In this document: positions 1-10,812 of the stretch, one piece after another
Layout of the letters: every line of letters starts with the position of its first letter
Position numbering within the stretch: position 1 is the first letter of the stretch
NCBI GenBank assembly: GCA_004380135.1
Contig: QXCR01000045.1
Coordinates: 186,001-250,000, forward strand
Length of the DNA: 64,000 nucleotides
DNA from: Stemphylium vesicarium
Taxonomy: Eukaryota > Ascomycota > Dothideomycetes > Pleosporales > Pleosporaceae
Direction of reading: 5' to 3'
Notes under the pieces: model-generated
What the model was told of the DNA's origin: nothing
The model's input: the letters and a program-made list of their open reading frames with translations, nothing else
The model's database searches: none
Made by a program: the position numbers and the translations under genes

Positions 1-66
1 GGTGTTGTTGGTGGCAAGGAAGAAAGAAAAAAGATGTTTGCAACACGCGACTATCCATCCAACCTA

Positions 67-644
67 TTAATCAATTTTGCCAACCTCGACAACCCTTCCA
101 CTCCCTCTCACCCCCAGTTCCTCGGGACTCACGAAACGCCTTGCTGCCTCAATGTCTTTCCCGCCCCAAACTCCCTTCGCACCACTCGCACTGCTATTCT
201 TCTTATTCTTCTTTCCATGATGCGCGATTTCGTAGTCACCCTCATTCCACCACCCACGCCTGAAAATAACAAAGAGGCCCACGAGGACGAACAGCGCGAT
301 GACAGCGAAGACGAATACAAACAGTGCCAAGGCCCCGGAGCTGAGATACGTGATGAAAGACGAAGACGCCGAGTTGACAATGTGCCTCGCTGTGCCCTTG
401 TTACCGTGCGCATCCCAATCATGGAACCACATTGCGACCTTTTTAGCCGGGCGCTTGACACCACTTTCAACAGCATCTGAAGGGCGGGGGTCAACTTGGC
501 ACGAATGACTTCGAAGGCGCTTGCCGGGTCACCTGGAGAAAGTAACGGACGTTGTAAAAGCACTAATTCCAACATTTTCTGCTCTGCTTTATCCAAGACG
601 ACGGTTAGAGGTGGAGAGTTAAGATCAGTCCAGAGCTCCATCAT
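67..644 (-). CDS. Small single-pass membrane protein, hypothetical
   Basis: Two exons on the minus strand, 644-533 and 476-67, give 173 aa. The 56-nt intron (532-477) has a gtgacc donor and a pyrimidine-rich cccttcag acceptor, and the junction restores one continuous frame, which is why I joined two otherwise offset open frames. The N-terminal third is soluble. Near residues 75-110 there is one long hydrophobic segment rich in Ala, Leu, Phe and Val, ending in the positively charged FRRGWW, so the C-terminal tail is probably cytosolic. I do not recognise the family. Sequence directly upstream of the chosen ATG also reads as plausible coding in the same frame, so a further 5' exon is possible. 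Confidence 0.5.
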
Positions 645-792
645 GTCGAAGTGGAAAACTAGCGCTTTGCTGCCGTTGGACTGGATGCGGCACTACCATG
701 ATCTTGGTGCTTGTATTTGGTATCAGGATCGGTCTCCTCCATGCTCATTACTTCATTTAAAGGTGTTCCGATGGGGGTTGGGAACATACCGC

Positions 793-1730
793 CTACCAGT
801 GGACTTCAATACAGAGAGTATGCATGCTTGTAAGTTTCATTGGTCTGCCTCGAGGTGGGGGACCCTGACTGGCACTCCTTCCGTACTGAGAGTACGGCCC
901 ATTCCTCCGGTCTTCTTCGGCTATGGTAGTCTTCGCGCGCGGTGCTTGGAGGCGGACAAATATAGGGTTGGTTATGCTGTTAGTTGCAGCGATGCGCTCT
1001 GCGTCGCCGTGGCTGAGTGATCGGCGACGATGACATGATGGCGACGGCTGAGTCCGATGAATATGAGCGTTATTTGTGTGCGATCTTACGGGAAGAGGCC
1101 GATGACTGAATGCTTGCTGATTTCCGGTTGTTTCGTACGTTTGGTGGAATTCGACAGGGTAGGGATATGGTGTACCCGAGCCTAAAGTTAGATACGTCGG
1201 CGATTGTTGAATGAAGCTATACGTTGAAAAGTCGGGTGTCGTCAATACGGTGGATGGGTTCGATGAGGCGACCGGCGTGAGTGTGACGCCGCCGTATGTA
1301 AAGTCGAGTCCATCAAGCACCTCGCTATTGGTTGCTGAAAAGGCGGCTTGATCGGATGCGTTTGACCCAAACAAGCCGTGGAAGCCGGACTGGGAGAGAG
1401 CTGCTTGTCCAGATCATGAGACAGAAGGGACGGATCCGAGGTGGTGTCATCGAATGGGGTGCTTGGCTGAGACATGCTGCTGTACCCCGACTGATCCCAG
1501 TAGGTTTGCAACGAAGAGGAGAGCGCGTGATCGATCGGGGCCCAGAGCCCTGTAATTACGGAAAGAACGTTACACGGAATGTGCAAGGCTGCGTGATCGA
1601 CGTCCAGATATAGTCGTGACTTTGTTTTCTTGTTGGCCTGGGCTGAGACAGATGGCTTGAGAGAAGAGGGTGGCCTGGTCGACGAAGGGATGAACGAATC
1701 AGCGGATAGCTGGGTGTGGCTCGTAGCCAC
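793..1730 (-). pseudogene. Hypothetical coding region split between two frames
   Basis: One open frame starts at an ATG at 1730 and reads as a Ser/Pro/Thr-rich protein. Around 1385-1400 the protein-like character moves to a second frame, which stays open down to 793 (Ser/Thr/Gln-rich, then a basic RRRSLSH patch and a Gly/Pro/Arg tail). I looked for an intron that would join them: the attractive ctctctcccag acceptor would need a phase-0 donor, and the only one in reach (gtaatt near 1560) would remove about 170 nt of good coding sequence. A one-base indel, real or an assembly error, explains it more simply. Low-complexity composition suggests a regulatory protein, but no domain is recognised. 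Confidence 0.35.
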
Positions 1731-1741
1731 CAGGCAAACAT

Positions 1742-2134
1742 TATTGAAGTATGAGCCAGCCAGTACTCAGCAGCCCAAGGCAGCGTTTGTAATCATTGTA
1801 GAAGTGAACGTTAGTCGAATTCAAATATATACAAATGCGACCGTCTTGCACATGACCAGATATGTTGACCTGAACCACTGGGTGAAAGAGGCTTTCAAAA
1901 CATGCCCTTCAGCTTGGTCTCATTCGGTCCTGATTCGCCTTGGATTGAGAAGGTCATAAGTGCGTAAAATTCGTCGCCCTGTGCCTGTCGCCCAGCACGT
2001 CATTCAGTTGATACCCGATACTCTTACGTGGATGTCCTGCCTTGCACGGTAGCAGGAAATGCCGCTCCAGTCACCATAATGTACATCCTGTAGCATGGCC
2101 ACAGCAGCCGCTCTCCAAAGCTTCATTCCGAGAT
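1742..2134. other. Intergenic, no feature seen
   Basis: About 390 bases between two convergent or tandem minus-strand genes. No open frame with coding character and no RNA gene is visible. Confidence 0.5.
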
Positions 2135-2683
2135 TTACTCTTTCTTGCTGTCATCGTCTTTGCCCTTCTTCTTGTCCCAATTCCAGACGTCCCAGATCTG
2201 CTCAAAGATCAAATCTCCGTAGCCTCTTCCCTCTTCAAGCGCCTTCTTCTCCTCTTCTAACCGCTTCTCTTTCCAACCCTCTTCTTCATCGCCCATCCAC
2301 AGTTTTCCCAATATGCCCTTCTCTTGTCCTTCCTTCCTCTCGAGCGCCTTTCTGCTCTTCTCTCTTTCCTCCTGTAATAATCTCTGTGTCTCTCGAGCGC
2401 GCTCGGTCGGCAGCTCCATTGTGCGCATGGGCGAAAGATTCTGGACGAGGCCGCGGCCGGTGCGGAGGGTAGCGAGATGGTCGGCGGAGAGATAGAAGCC
2501 GATTCCAAGAGAGAATGTGTAGAGGTCCAATTTTCGCGGTGGGAGGAGCGCGATTATTGGGCACATGACAAGACCACCAATGGCCAAATTTCGTGTTATG
2601 CGCTCATAGCGTTGCTGTTGTTCTAGGGCTAGGCGCTGTTCTGGTGGGAGGGGCGCGTTTTGTATAGGGTTAGGAGTCGCCAT
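2135..2683 (-). CDS. Small conserved membrane protein (rhomboid-annotated family)
   Basis: A single exon of 182 aa starting at the ATG at 2683. After a Gln/Glu-rich N-terminus there are two weakly hydrophobic segments, about residues 32-47 and 54-70, separated by the turn LLPPRKLD. Then come LPTERARETQ, a long Lys/Glu-rich helix and a C-terminal block ending in IFEQIWDVW. This layout matches a short fungal family that databases commonly label rhomboid family membrane protein. It lacks the GxSG serine and the catalytic His of true rhomboid proteases, so the label should not be read as protease activity. A mitochondrial or ER membrane location is only a guess. Confidence 0.6.
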   Translation of the reverse strand: MATPNPIQNAPLPPEQRLALEQQQRYERITRNLAIGGLVMCPIIALLPPRKLDLYTFSLGIGFYLSADHLATLRTGRGLVQNLSPMRTMELPTERARETQRLLQEEREKSRKALERKEGQEKGILGKLWMGDEEEGWKEKRLEEEKKALEEGRGYGDLIFEQIWDVWNWDKKKGKDDDSKKE

Positions 2684-3093
2684 AGTCGTAACGAAGCCAC
2701 TGGTTGGAGCGTAGCGAAAGGCGAACTTTGGATTAAATTCGCGTGCCGAAATGGATTAAAATCGTGTGCGGAAAGGGTTGTTTAGGGGACTCTTGCGTTC
2801 TACGGATGAGAATTGGGCAGTCGTCATGTCAAAAAGTTCAATGATGCAAAGACCGAGCGGTTAGCTTCCGCTCGGCTGCAACTTCCATACCGGAGCGGAA
2901 GTGCTGCGGCGAGTACGCGAGAAATGCCACCATGCACAAGTATTACTGCAATCCGCACCTCACTATGACTGAAACGCTCTTCCAAGATTATAATATGGTG
3001 CGAAGCTCGCGTTTTCTGTATTGCATATGTACCAATGAGCTCTTCGCGCCACAAGTTGCTGATATACTCTTGTTGCAGACAGGCCCCAGTGCA
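2684..3093. other. Intergenic, no feature seen
   Basis: About 410 bases. It holds the promoter of the minus-strand gene ending at 2135 and the 3' end of the gene starting at 3900. No motif stood out. Confidence 0.5.
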
Positions 3094-3900
3094 TCATCGT
3101 CGAAACTTGCGTCTTTTTACATCGGTTCTATCTTCCAAGCGCTCAGTATCATACCTCACAGGCCCATCGTCCTGCCTCTTCCCGACCTGTTCAAACGTCC
3201 CACTACTCTTTAAACGTTTTGTTGGAGTCTTTTCGAACTCACTGCCACTGTATGCGCCCCTGGGGCCCTCTTCATCTGTCCCAGCTGGGCCTCCTGATCT
3301 CGGCTCATCCTCGTATGTATCGTACTTTCGCTTCTGTGCAGTACTGGGGGTCTGCATCAGGCGCCGTAGGCGGCTTTCTTGCAGACGCTTATTGACTTCT
3401 TCTGTGACATCGACGTGTTGGACGAGGTATGTGCTTTCGGCTTGTGTTGCTTTCGCGCGCGGTGTCGGTGACTGGTCTACTGACGGGGATAGTGCATGAG
3501 ACTTGGGTGTCTGGGCTTCAGAGGCCGGCCTGAACGATGCGGGCTTCGCGCCTTCGATACTGAGTCGTTTATTGGAAGTTCTAACCTGTTGCCAGTCAAA
3601 GCGTGCCATAGAGACAAATGGGTGCATGCGCGTACCTTCTTTTGTCCCAGGCCTTCGCTCTCGAGCTGGTCTCTGAATCGCTTCATTTCGTCCTGCAGTC
3701 TGCCCGATTTGTTTCGTAGTGATATAAGGTCTGTGGCAAGCCAGTCGGGGGCATTGTAATCTGTCGCATCGAGTGTCTCATTGAGAAATAGCAGCTGGGC
3801 GCGTAGGTTGTTGATGTGCTGGTCAAAGTCCTAATCATTGAATGAGATGTATGAATAATCAGGTAACCAGGTGAATTACCTCTAACGACAGTTTCGCCAT
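3094..3900 (-). CDS. Hypothetical coiled-coil nuclear-type protein
   Basis: Three exons, 3900-3880, 3830-3636 and 3585-3094, give 235 aa. The first exon encodes only MAKLSLE and is followed by a 49-nt intron; the second intron is 50 nt and starts gtacgc. All junctions are phase 0. Residues 8-70 look helical (repeated Leu/Asp/Gln, then LRNKSGRLQDEMKRFRDQLE) and could form a coiled coil. The rest is a disordered Ser/Pro/Lys-rich tail with several SP and TP sites, such as SPSVDQSPTPRAK, that could be kinase targets, and a basic end KRRKFRR. Composition suggests a chromatin or kinetochore-type factor, but no family is recognised. Confidence 0.6.
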
Positions 3901-4398
3901 GTTGTATGGAGAAGCTGGTGTGAAGGACGAAGAAAGTCGCGTCCGAGACTGAAGTTGCGGACTCCCGAACAGCAGGGCTGAAAGTACACCCTTGTTGAGC
4001 GTTCCGACGCGCTTCCGATCGGAACTTCACCACGCCCTCCTCACCACGCAGCATCGGCGTGATAGGTCAATCAGGGGGGCTGGTTCGACAACTGACATTG
4101 AGATCTCCAAAGATGTATATTGATCGGCCCTGAATATAGTTCCTGCAGTTCAATTTGTTTCCGCGTTGCCTCGTACATACAATCATCCATCTACGCGTTC
4201 CGTTGGGCGTGACTGCTATCATGCAGTGTATCGGCTATCAGAACGCGGGTGGAGTCTTGACTACTCAACAGAAGGCCTGGTCGTCTTTTTTAGACAATCG
4301 AGCAGGTGTATCGACGTGGAGAAGCGGTATTCCCCACCGAGAATGTGTGTCGCTATGAGCAAGCCAAGGGTTCACAAAGACAATTAAGGTCGACATGG
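3901..4398. other. Intergenic, no feature seen
   Basis: About 500 bases between the start of the coiled-coil gene and the 3' end of the DUF4604 gene. No coding or RNA signal. Confidence 0.5.
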
Positions 4399-4941
4399 TC
4401 ATCCCTCGTCTTCGTCGCCAAAAGTTAGCTTGACTGCTTTGCCTTTCTTCTTCGCCTTTTTGACAGCTTTAGCGTCCGGCTTCTTGTCTTTTTGTTCTAA
4501 TTCGCCCTTGCCGTGCTCTTGGTCCTCTCCAATGATCTTTGCGGCCTTGCGCTTCTTTGCATTCGCGCCAACTTCAGCGATCTTGTCTTTAGGTTTCGAA
4601 TCCTTCTCGATAACTTTTTTCGGTTCGGCTTCATCCCCTGCAGGGTCCTCTTCTCCCTTGCCGTCTTTCCCTGAGACGAGCGCGTCGTACTCTTCCTTGC
4701 TTAAGGACTGGTTGGTCTCTTCCATGACATAGGTAGGTGCGTCATCCTCATCCTCGTCTTTTTTCATCCTCTTGTTCCTGGCGACAGGATGCTCATGGCG
4801 AGCGGTGTCCCCACTCTGCAGTTGCCCACGGAGCCGCTGCAAGAAGGCTGGCTGTGAACCGTCTGTGCTTATTAGTGGCATTCAAAGCATTTTTCCTTCA
4901 GAAGACTCACCAAACTGCAAATCCTTGGCCTTGAAGCTCAT
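4399..4941 (-). CDS. DUF4604 protein (KIAA1143-like)
   Basis: Two exons, 4941-4911 and 4862-4399, with a 48-nt intron, give 164 aa. The intron was placed so that the N-terminus reads MSFKAKDLQF-DGSQPAFLQRLRG, which fits the family pattern of a short start followed by PxFLxRL. The middle carries the acidic and Lys-rich stretch KKDEDEDDAPTYV and the motif SLSKEEYDALV. The C-terminus is a long basic region closing with LTFGDEDEG, which parallels the SFDxEDE end of human KIAA1143. The family is small, charged and conserved from fungi to animals; its function is not established. A nuclear location is likely from the Lys clusters (inference). Confidence 0.8.
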
Positions 4942-5647
4942 GGTAAATTCTGCGATGCAAGGATGGCTGCTGCAGAAGGCATGTGGAGGTCTAGGTTATA
5001 CGACAGGGCTGGCTGTCCCGAGGTCGTGTCGATCGCTTAGCGGCAGTCTCCCGTGCGGCTCCTCCTAGGTGGCTTGCCCGTGTACCTCGACCGGCAACAA
5101 CTGGTTTCTCTGGTAGTTTTTTTCTTGTATGGAATGTCTGTAGAGGCGATCCCTTTAGTTTGGCTTCGGCGCATTGAGGCTCTAGCCCTGTCACAGCCCA
5201 GCTGCGACTTGTATTGGTCGGCTGCACCTACTATGAGCATGCGCTCTAGGCAGCTTGGCGCGTCTCCGCCGATATGTTCCCTGTCGACTAGGACTTCTCG
5301 AAACGCATACGCAATCGCCGGCCGCTAATAATTTACATTCGACAACCCTGGCCTCTCCTTTCACGCCCCCCGAAATCCAAACTCGCAGACGGTCGCGCGA
5401 ATTCTCGACCGGGCGACTACCGAACGTCGCACGCCCATTTGGAGCTACCACCCTCACGCTCGTTACCCACTCAAGCTACCTCTGTTGAACACGTCGCCCT
5501 TTCCACCCCACGACGCTTGCACGCATTCGCCCTGAGACTGACCGTCTCTGAACACTCCTCACGCTGCCTGCGATTGGCATCACACAATAAACAACTGCCG
5601 CTGGCAGTGCCAGTTTGCTCAATACCCGCCATCACATAGTTGCAATC
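4942..5647. other. Divergent intergenic promoter region
   Basis: About 700 bases between the minus-strand DUF4604 gene and the plus-strand mannosyltransferase, so it must serve both. From about 5330 to 5640 it is C-rich and poor in purine runs, as is common in fungal 5' leaders. No clear TATA box. Confidence 0.5.
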
Positions 5648-7279
5648 ATGGGTCTCCTAAAAGACATGACGCAGAGGTTGCCAACCACAAAAGAGAGCCT
5701 GGACAAGTACGATGACCTCGCGCGCCGTGCTGAAAAGGCATCGCCACGGTTATCTTTCTTCCGCCGCAGGATACGACTCAAGGGATCCTCATCGGTTTCC
5801 ATACCGTTGGGCCTGGTGCTCCTGTTCCCATGTCTCGTAATCATCATAATCATAATCCTTTTCGTCAAGTCGCCAGACTCTCAGGGTATTATGAACATGC
5901 CCGCGGGCGCTCCTCCATCCATAAGGTGCGATTGGTCGTATCATAAGATGCTCAAGAAAGCCGCTAACAATGCGCAGGAAGATAAGCGAAAAGTATGACA
6001 AGCCGTTCGCAGTAGGCTGTCTGGAACCCCAGGTCAACGGACCCCGAGCCAACGCTGCATTCGTCGTGTTGGCGAGAAATAAGGAGTTGGACGGTGTGAT
6101 ACAATCCATCAAGTCAATTGAGAGACATTTCAATCGGTGGTTCCACTACCCGTATGTCTTTCTCAACGACGGAGACTTCAACGAGACGTTCAGAGAGGTC
6201 GTCTTGAGTCATGTCAGTGCTCCAGTAGAATGGGGCAAGATTCCACCAGAGCAGTGGGGCTTCCCAGATTGGGTCGACCCTGAGGTCGCAAAGGAGGGCA
6301 TCGCAAAGCAGGGAGACCGGGCCATCATGTACGGAGGCATGGAGAGCTACCACCACATGTGCCGATTCTACTCAGGGTATGTTTGCGACCATGCGAGATT
6401 TGGCCTGTGCTAATTTTCTACAGCAAATTCTACCAGCACGAATTGCTTGCCAAGTACGATTGGTATTGGCGACTCGAGCCAGAAATCAAATACTTTTGCG
6501 ACATTACGTACGACCCCTTCATCCACATGATCCGGAATAAAAAGACGTATGGTTTTACCATTGCAGTGAAGGAACTCAGGGAGACTGTACCCAACATCTG
6601 GAGATATGCATCGGCGTACAAGCGGAATAACAACCTCACTTCCAAGGGCATGTGGGAGATGTTCGTCGAAAAGCCAGAAAAGGAAGATGAGAACGCGCAA
6701 AAGCAGGACACGAAGTCCAAGAAGGCCTTCTTTCCCCAGGACATTATGGATTCTGAGTTCGGCTCCGAGGCCTTGCCTGAGATCCACCCCGAAAACATGG
6801 AGGGCGAATCGTACAATATGTGCCATTTCTGGAGTAACTTCGAAATTGCCAACCTGGCCTGGTTCCGTAGCAAGGAGTACAACGACTTCTTCGAGCTAAT
6901 GGATCGCAGCGGTGGTTTCTGGATGGAGAGATGGGGAGACGCGCCTATCCACTCACTGGCCGTGGGAGCATTACTCGGCCCTGAAGATATTCATTACTTC
7001 CGTGACTTTGGCTACCGGCATACCACTATCCAACATTGTCCCGCAAACGCGCCTGCGCGACAACTGCAACGAGAGCCATATCTGGAGAAGACGACACTGG
7101 ATGACAAGGAGCGACTTGAGGAAGACAAGTACTGGGCGACGCCAGACCCAGTCAAAGAAAACGGTGTTGGGTGCCGGTGCAAGTGCGACACGGACATTGT
7201 TGATGTAGAAGGCAAAGAAGGGTCCTGCCTAACCGAGTGGGTGGAGGTGGCCGGTGGTTGGGCATCACCCGGCCCATGA
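5648..7279 (+). CDS. KRE2/KTR-type alpha-1,2-mannosyltransferase (GT15)
   Basis: Three exons, 5648-5925, 5978-6376 and 6424-7279, give 510 aa. Both introns (52 and 47 nt) are GT-AG and keep frame. It is a type II membrane protein: a short cytosolic end, one membrane anchor at about residues 51-73 with a run of Ile, then a lumenal catalytic domain. Family landmarks are YWRLEPEIKYFCD near 240-252, YNMCHFWSNFEIA near 356 and GGFWMERWGDAPIHS. Members transfer mannose from GDP-mannose in alpha-1,2 linkage to O- and N-glycans in the Golgi. A Lys/Glu-rich insertion (KPEKEDENAQKQDTKSKK) precedes the YNMCHFW block, and a Cys-containing tail follows. Which KTR paralogue it is cannot be decided by eye. 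Confidence 0.92.
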
Positions 7280-7930
7280 GGACCAAGGTTTCTTATCGTT
7301 GCGTGCTTCTCTACCAGCCTCTAGTGAGCATTTTGCGGGCGCATTAGCATTTACTACTGTTTTCAGTAAGGCGTAAGGTGTTGGCATTGCATGTCGGTTG
7401 GGCGGCCTTCCAGCAGAGGATCATCAGGTCTACCGGGGCGTTGTCGAAGGCACTGCACACTCATGGGAACAAGATAGATCTATGAACAAGAGCCTTTTTC
7501 AGAGTTATGCATTGTGTCGCGCATTTGGTGGTGACCCGCTTTGGACAGGTGACCCATGTTTCGTATCTTATCGCTTACTATGCGGGGTACCCGCGTTGGC
7601 CTCATCCCACCTAAGCTACGCCCCCATCAGCGCCGTGTCATTACCATTGCTCTCATATGTTTGAACAGCCCCTTAAAATTACCTGTAAAACTTGAACGCT
7701 CTTCAGCCTTCTTCCAGTGACCCGGTTGGTACGTGCAAGCTGCCTGCTCCGCATAGTCTCCGCAAATGCCCGAAGGCACCCAAACGCGCCTCGCCCGCAG
7801 CTAGTTAGGCAGCGTCCACCGGGTGTCCACCAGCCCATCACCCTTGCATCTCCGTCGTCGTCCTTCCACCTCACTCACAAAGCCTCACGAAGCCTCACAC
7901 GCGTTGTAACCTCTATGAATACGAGCTGAC
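7280..7930. other. Intergenic, no gene seen
   Basis: About 650 bases. The last 200 are rich in C and T with several CTC/CAC runs, consistent with the 5' leader of the gene starting at 7931. Confidence 0.5.
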
Positions 7931-10192
7931 ATGACTTCTAGCCATTCTCCTTCACCTCAAGATTTCAAGTTCCCTCCTGTGCGCGTGGACGGCTCACTCA
8001 CTACCCTTGACCTTGACACTCTCATGATGAGGTCAATACAGAGCCGGCAGCCAGAAGAGGCGGGCAGCTCCCTTGACGATAGCAGCTATGATCTGCTCGG
8101 GGACGGTGTAATGGACATGTCTGACGACGAGGCTCACACGGCTTCGATCGCTTCCACCGACGGCCCCACGCCCGACGACACGTCCGACGACTTCACTGAT
8201 GACGAGGCCGAGTACGAGACGGGCGATAAAGACTTACATGATAGCATGCATTCCTCTCGCGCCGAAATCCCAGAGCAGCACGTCGACGTACACGCTAGGG
8301 CAGCCTGGGACGACTCTACACTGACCGAAGTGCCGTCATACCTGTCTGGGAGTGAAAGTTCGTGGTGCATCACGCTGGAAGAGCGGCCGACAGATAAAGA
8401 ACACGTCGTACAAGGAAGAAACGTCATTCAAAGCTCGACGGATTACACCGACCATCTTCCGCAGGTCTTCAGCCGTTATGAATGCGGGGAGGTCAGGCTG
8501 TCCGTCAAGGCAGCCTTGTCGAAGCACCCCCTCCCTACACCAGATGCATACAAGATACTATACATTGGAATGCCTGAGAAGTGGGCAGAGGATATCACTA
8601 CCGCCCAGATTGGCACGGCACTGGGTGCATATCCCAGTATGTCCAAGTCGGTCATGGTACGCGGGCAGATCGAGCCGTACGTCCCTGTTCCTCAAGTCTA
8701 TCGCTGCACCAAACTTGATATTCTCGCTTCTCATGGAACTCCAACGTATATCTTGGTCACTTTGGAGGATGGGAAGCAGCTTAAGCTTGGACATGATAGT
8801 CCCGCTCGCTCCTCAGAAAGGCCGGACCTTGTCGTCATATGCCACCGGATACAACCGGACCCCACCACTGAAGGACAAGACATTGCTTCATCCAGAAAGA
8901 TCTTGAGGTCCGCCCACATTCCCTGCATCGAACTTGCTCAGGTCATTCCCCATGGCACTGCATCACTCAAGAACGACGTCACGGCGTTGCAGGTGCACGT
9001 CGAGGGCCGAAACAGTCCCGACACTGACTACGAATTGAAAGCCATACTGCCCCTGAACCATCGTGGCTTCAGCAGGCTTGAGCCATCTCAGCTCAATCGC
9101 CACCTCGCTCTCATTAGTCCTCACCTCATGAAGACGGAACACATGAGACAGAATCAGAAGGCACGCACATCGTGGATCGGTGAGCAGGTCAAGATGTTTA
9201 AGAAGAAGACTGGGGCGCAGTGGCCCTTGACAAGAATGCTAATATCCACGTTGGTTCTGTGTGCACTGATACCTGCTCTATTCCAGGGCGCAGCGTTTGC
9301 CCCTATGCTATACCAAAAAGCTTCGCAAAGCATGTCGGCATTATCACTTCTTTCTGAAACTGAGAACACCATTCCCAATATCACTCCGATCGCACCACTA
9401 TCTTCTCAAGTATTCTCTTCCGTTTCTTCTTCTTCGGCCACGCCGGCAATGCAAGGTCTTACAGTCATACCAGCTCCACCAAAGCAGCCTGACCAAAAGC
9501 CAAAGGCAAAGAATGAAGGCGTCGGAGGCTTCGAAGTACATACGACTGGGAGCCACCAGTTCGTACTCTGCCCTTCGAAGGCCTTTACCTCAAACCGGAA
9601 AAAGCCTCAACTTCAAATCCAGGTTTCTCGTCAGTCACAGGCAATTCCGGTCCGTTACAATCGAACCATGACAGGCGAGTATATTGTGGAACTTGAGCAA
9701 GAGTACCCATTCAACAGGTTCGATGTCAGCATTGCAACCCACACGAAGCCACTCCTCCGGCAGTCATTCGAAGTCATGTTGGGCCACAACAAGTCAACCC
9801 TAGACCAATTCCTCGACAACGCCAAATCAGGTCTGTTCAACACCCAGGATGCCTTGCGAAACGCCTCAACAATGGCTGCACAGCAGATGCGATTGTACAT
9901 GACAGTGTTGAATACCGATGCTATGGCAGCCTCGGAGCAGATACTACGCGCGCAGCAGGAGGTCCAGCAGCAGTTGGAGGTTAACGGCCGGCTGGCGATG
10001 CAAATACCCAGGGCGACATGGATGGGTCTACGGGACATGACGGCGCCAGTACGCACGTCGTGGGCAATGAAGAAGGCCAGGATGAATGCGCTTCGATTGA
10101 GATGCAAGATGGAAATGGCTACGGGATTGTCTGCTGAGGGCAAGGAAGGAAAGCAGAGCTGGGCCTGCTCCAAAGTACAAGGAGAAGCGTAA
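7931..10192 (+). CDS. Large orphan protein with one membrane segment
   Basis: A single uninterrupted exon of 753 aa from the ATG at 7931. Residues 1-150 are acidic and disordered (many Asp/Ser, for example DMSDDEAHTAS and SDDFTDDEAEYE). A central region of about 250 residues looks folded. At about 434-456 there is one hydrophobic segment (MLISTLVLCALIPALF) preceded by KMFKKKTG, consistent with a single-pass protein whose acidic N-terminus is cytosolic. After a Ser/Pro/Lys linker the C-terminal part is again folded, with a Gln-rich helix (SEQILRAQQEVQQQLE). I do not recognise the family. The long frame without introns and a sensible topology make it a real gene. Confidence 0.75.
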   Translation: MTSSHSPSPQDFKFPPVRVDGSLTTLDLDTLMMRSIQSRQPEEAGSSLDDSSYDLLGDGVMDMSDDEAHTASIASTDGPTPDDTSDDFTDDEAEYETGDKDLHDSMHSSRAEIPEQHVDVHARAAWDDSTLTEVPSYLSGSESSWCITLEERPTDKEHVVQGRNVIQSSTDYTDHLPQVFSRYECGEVRLSVKAALSKHPLPTPDAYKILYIGMPEKWAEDITTAQIGTALGAYPSMSKSVMVRGQIEPYVPVPQVYRCTKLDILASHGTPTYILVTLEDGKQLKLGHDSPARSSERPDLVVICHRIQPDPTTEGQDIASSRKILRSAHIPCIELAQVIPHGTASLKNDVTALQVHVEGRNSPDTDYELKAILPLNHRGFSRLEPSQLNRHLALISPHLMKTEHMRQNQKARTSWIGEQVKMFKKKTGAQWPLTRMLISTLVLCALIPALFQGAAFAPMLYQKASQSMSALSLLSETENTIPNITPIAPLSSQVFSSVSSSSATPAMQGLTVIPAPPKQPDQKPKAKNEGVGGFEVHTTGSHQFVLCPSKAFTSNRKKPQLQIQVSRQSQAIPVRYNRTMTGEYIVELEQEYPFNRFDVSIATHTKPLLRQSFEVMLGHNKSTLDQFLDNAKSGLFNTQDALRNASTMAAQQMRLYMTVLNTDAMAASEQILRAQQEVQQQLEVNGRLAMQIPRATWMGLRDMTAPVRTSWAMKKARMNALRLRCKMEMATGLSAEGKEGKQSWACSKVQGEA

Positions 10193-10812
10193 GAAGGGAA
10201 TTACATGGACAGGATGATAAATTCCATCTGAGGGATGGGGGGCTATGGAGAGTACAATGCTACTGTTTTGTTTGTTTGTGTCATTGGGCGGCGTCTATGC
10301 GTGTTACGGCAGCATGGAACGGAGGACATGAGGAAGTGGAGTTATACCTATGATACCCGGTGTGCACACTGGACTAGTTGAGGTGGGATGGCATGTGGCG
10401 TTTAAAGGTTGTCGATTCATATATAGTTGCTACTCACTAGGGTACCGCTTGTGCATTGGGAAATACTTTACCTAGTGTGAGTCTGCGGTGTCATGTGAGG
10501 CGTGAGCTTTGGATAATTGTCTTCACTGGACGTCAGTCGTTCCAAGGCTGTACCTAGCGAGTGAAGTAAAGTGCAGGTGATTTCAAGAAAGTTTTGTCGC
10601 ACGAGGTGTCAGAATAGCGTGTTGACAAGGGTGTGACGCACGTCCCTGGAACTAATGAGGTAAGGCGCAAAGGGAGAGGGGCATCCCACTTCCTCAATTT
10701 GTGGGCAGTGTGTTGACACTGAACACCCAACTTCTGTACCCACTAGTCTACCCAAAAAGACTCTCTTCTTACCAGACCCCACATTCAACTACAGATTATC
10801 GATACAAGAAAA
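10193..10812. other. Intergenic, no gene seen
   Basis: About 620 bases holding the 3' end of the orphan gene and the promoter of YRB1. The 60 bases before 10813 are C/A-rich without purine runs, as in other leaders here. Confidence 0.5.
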
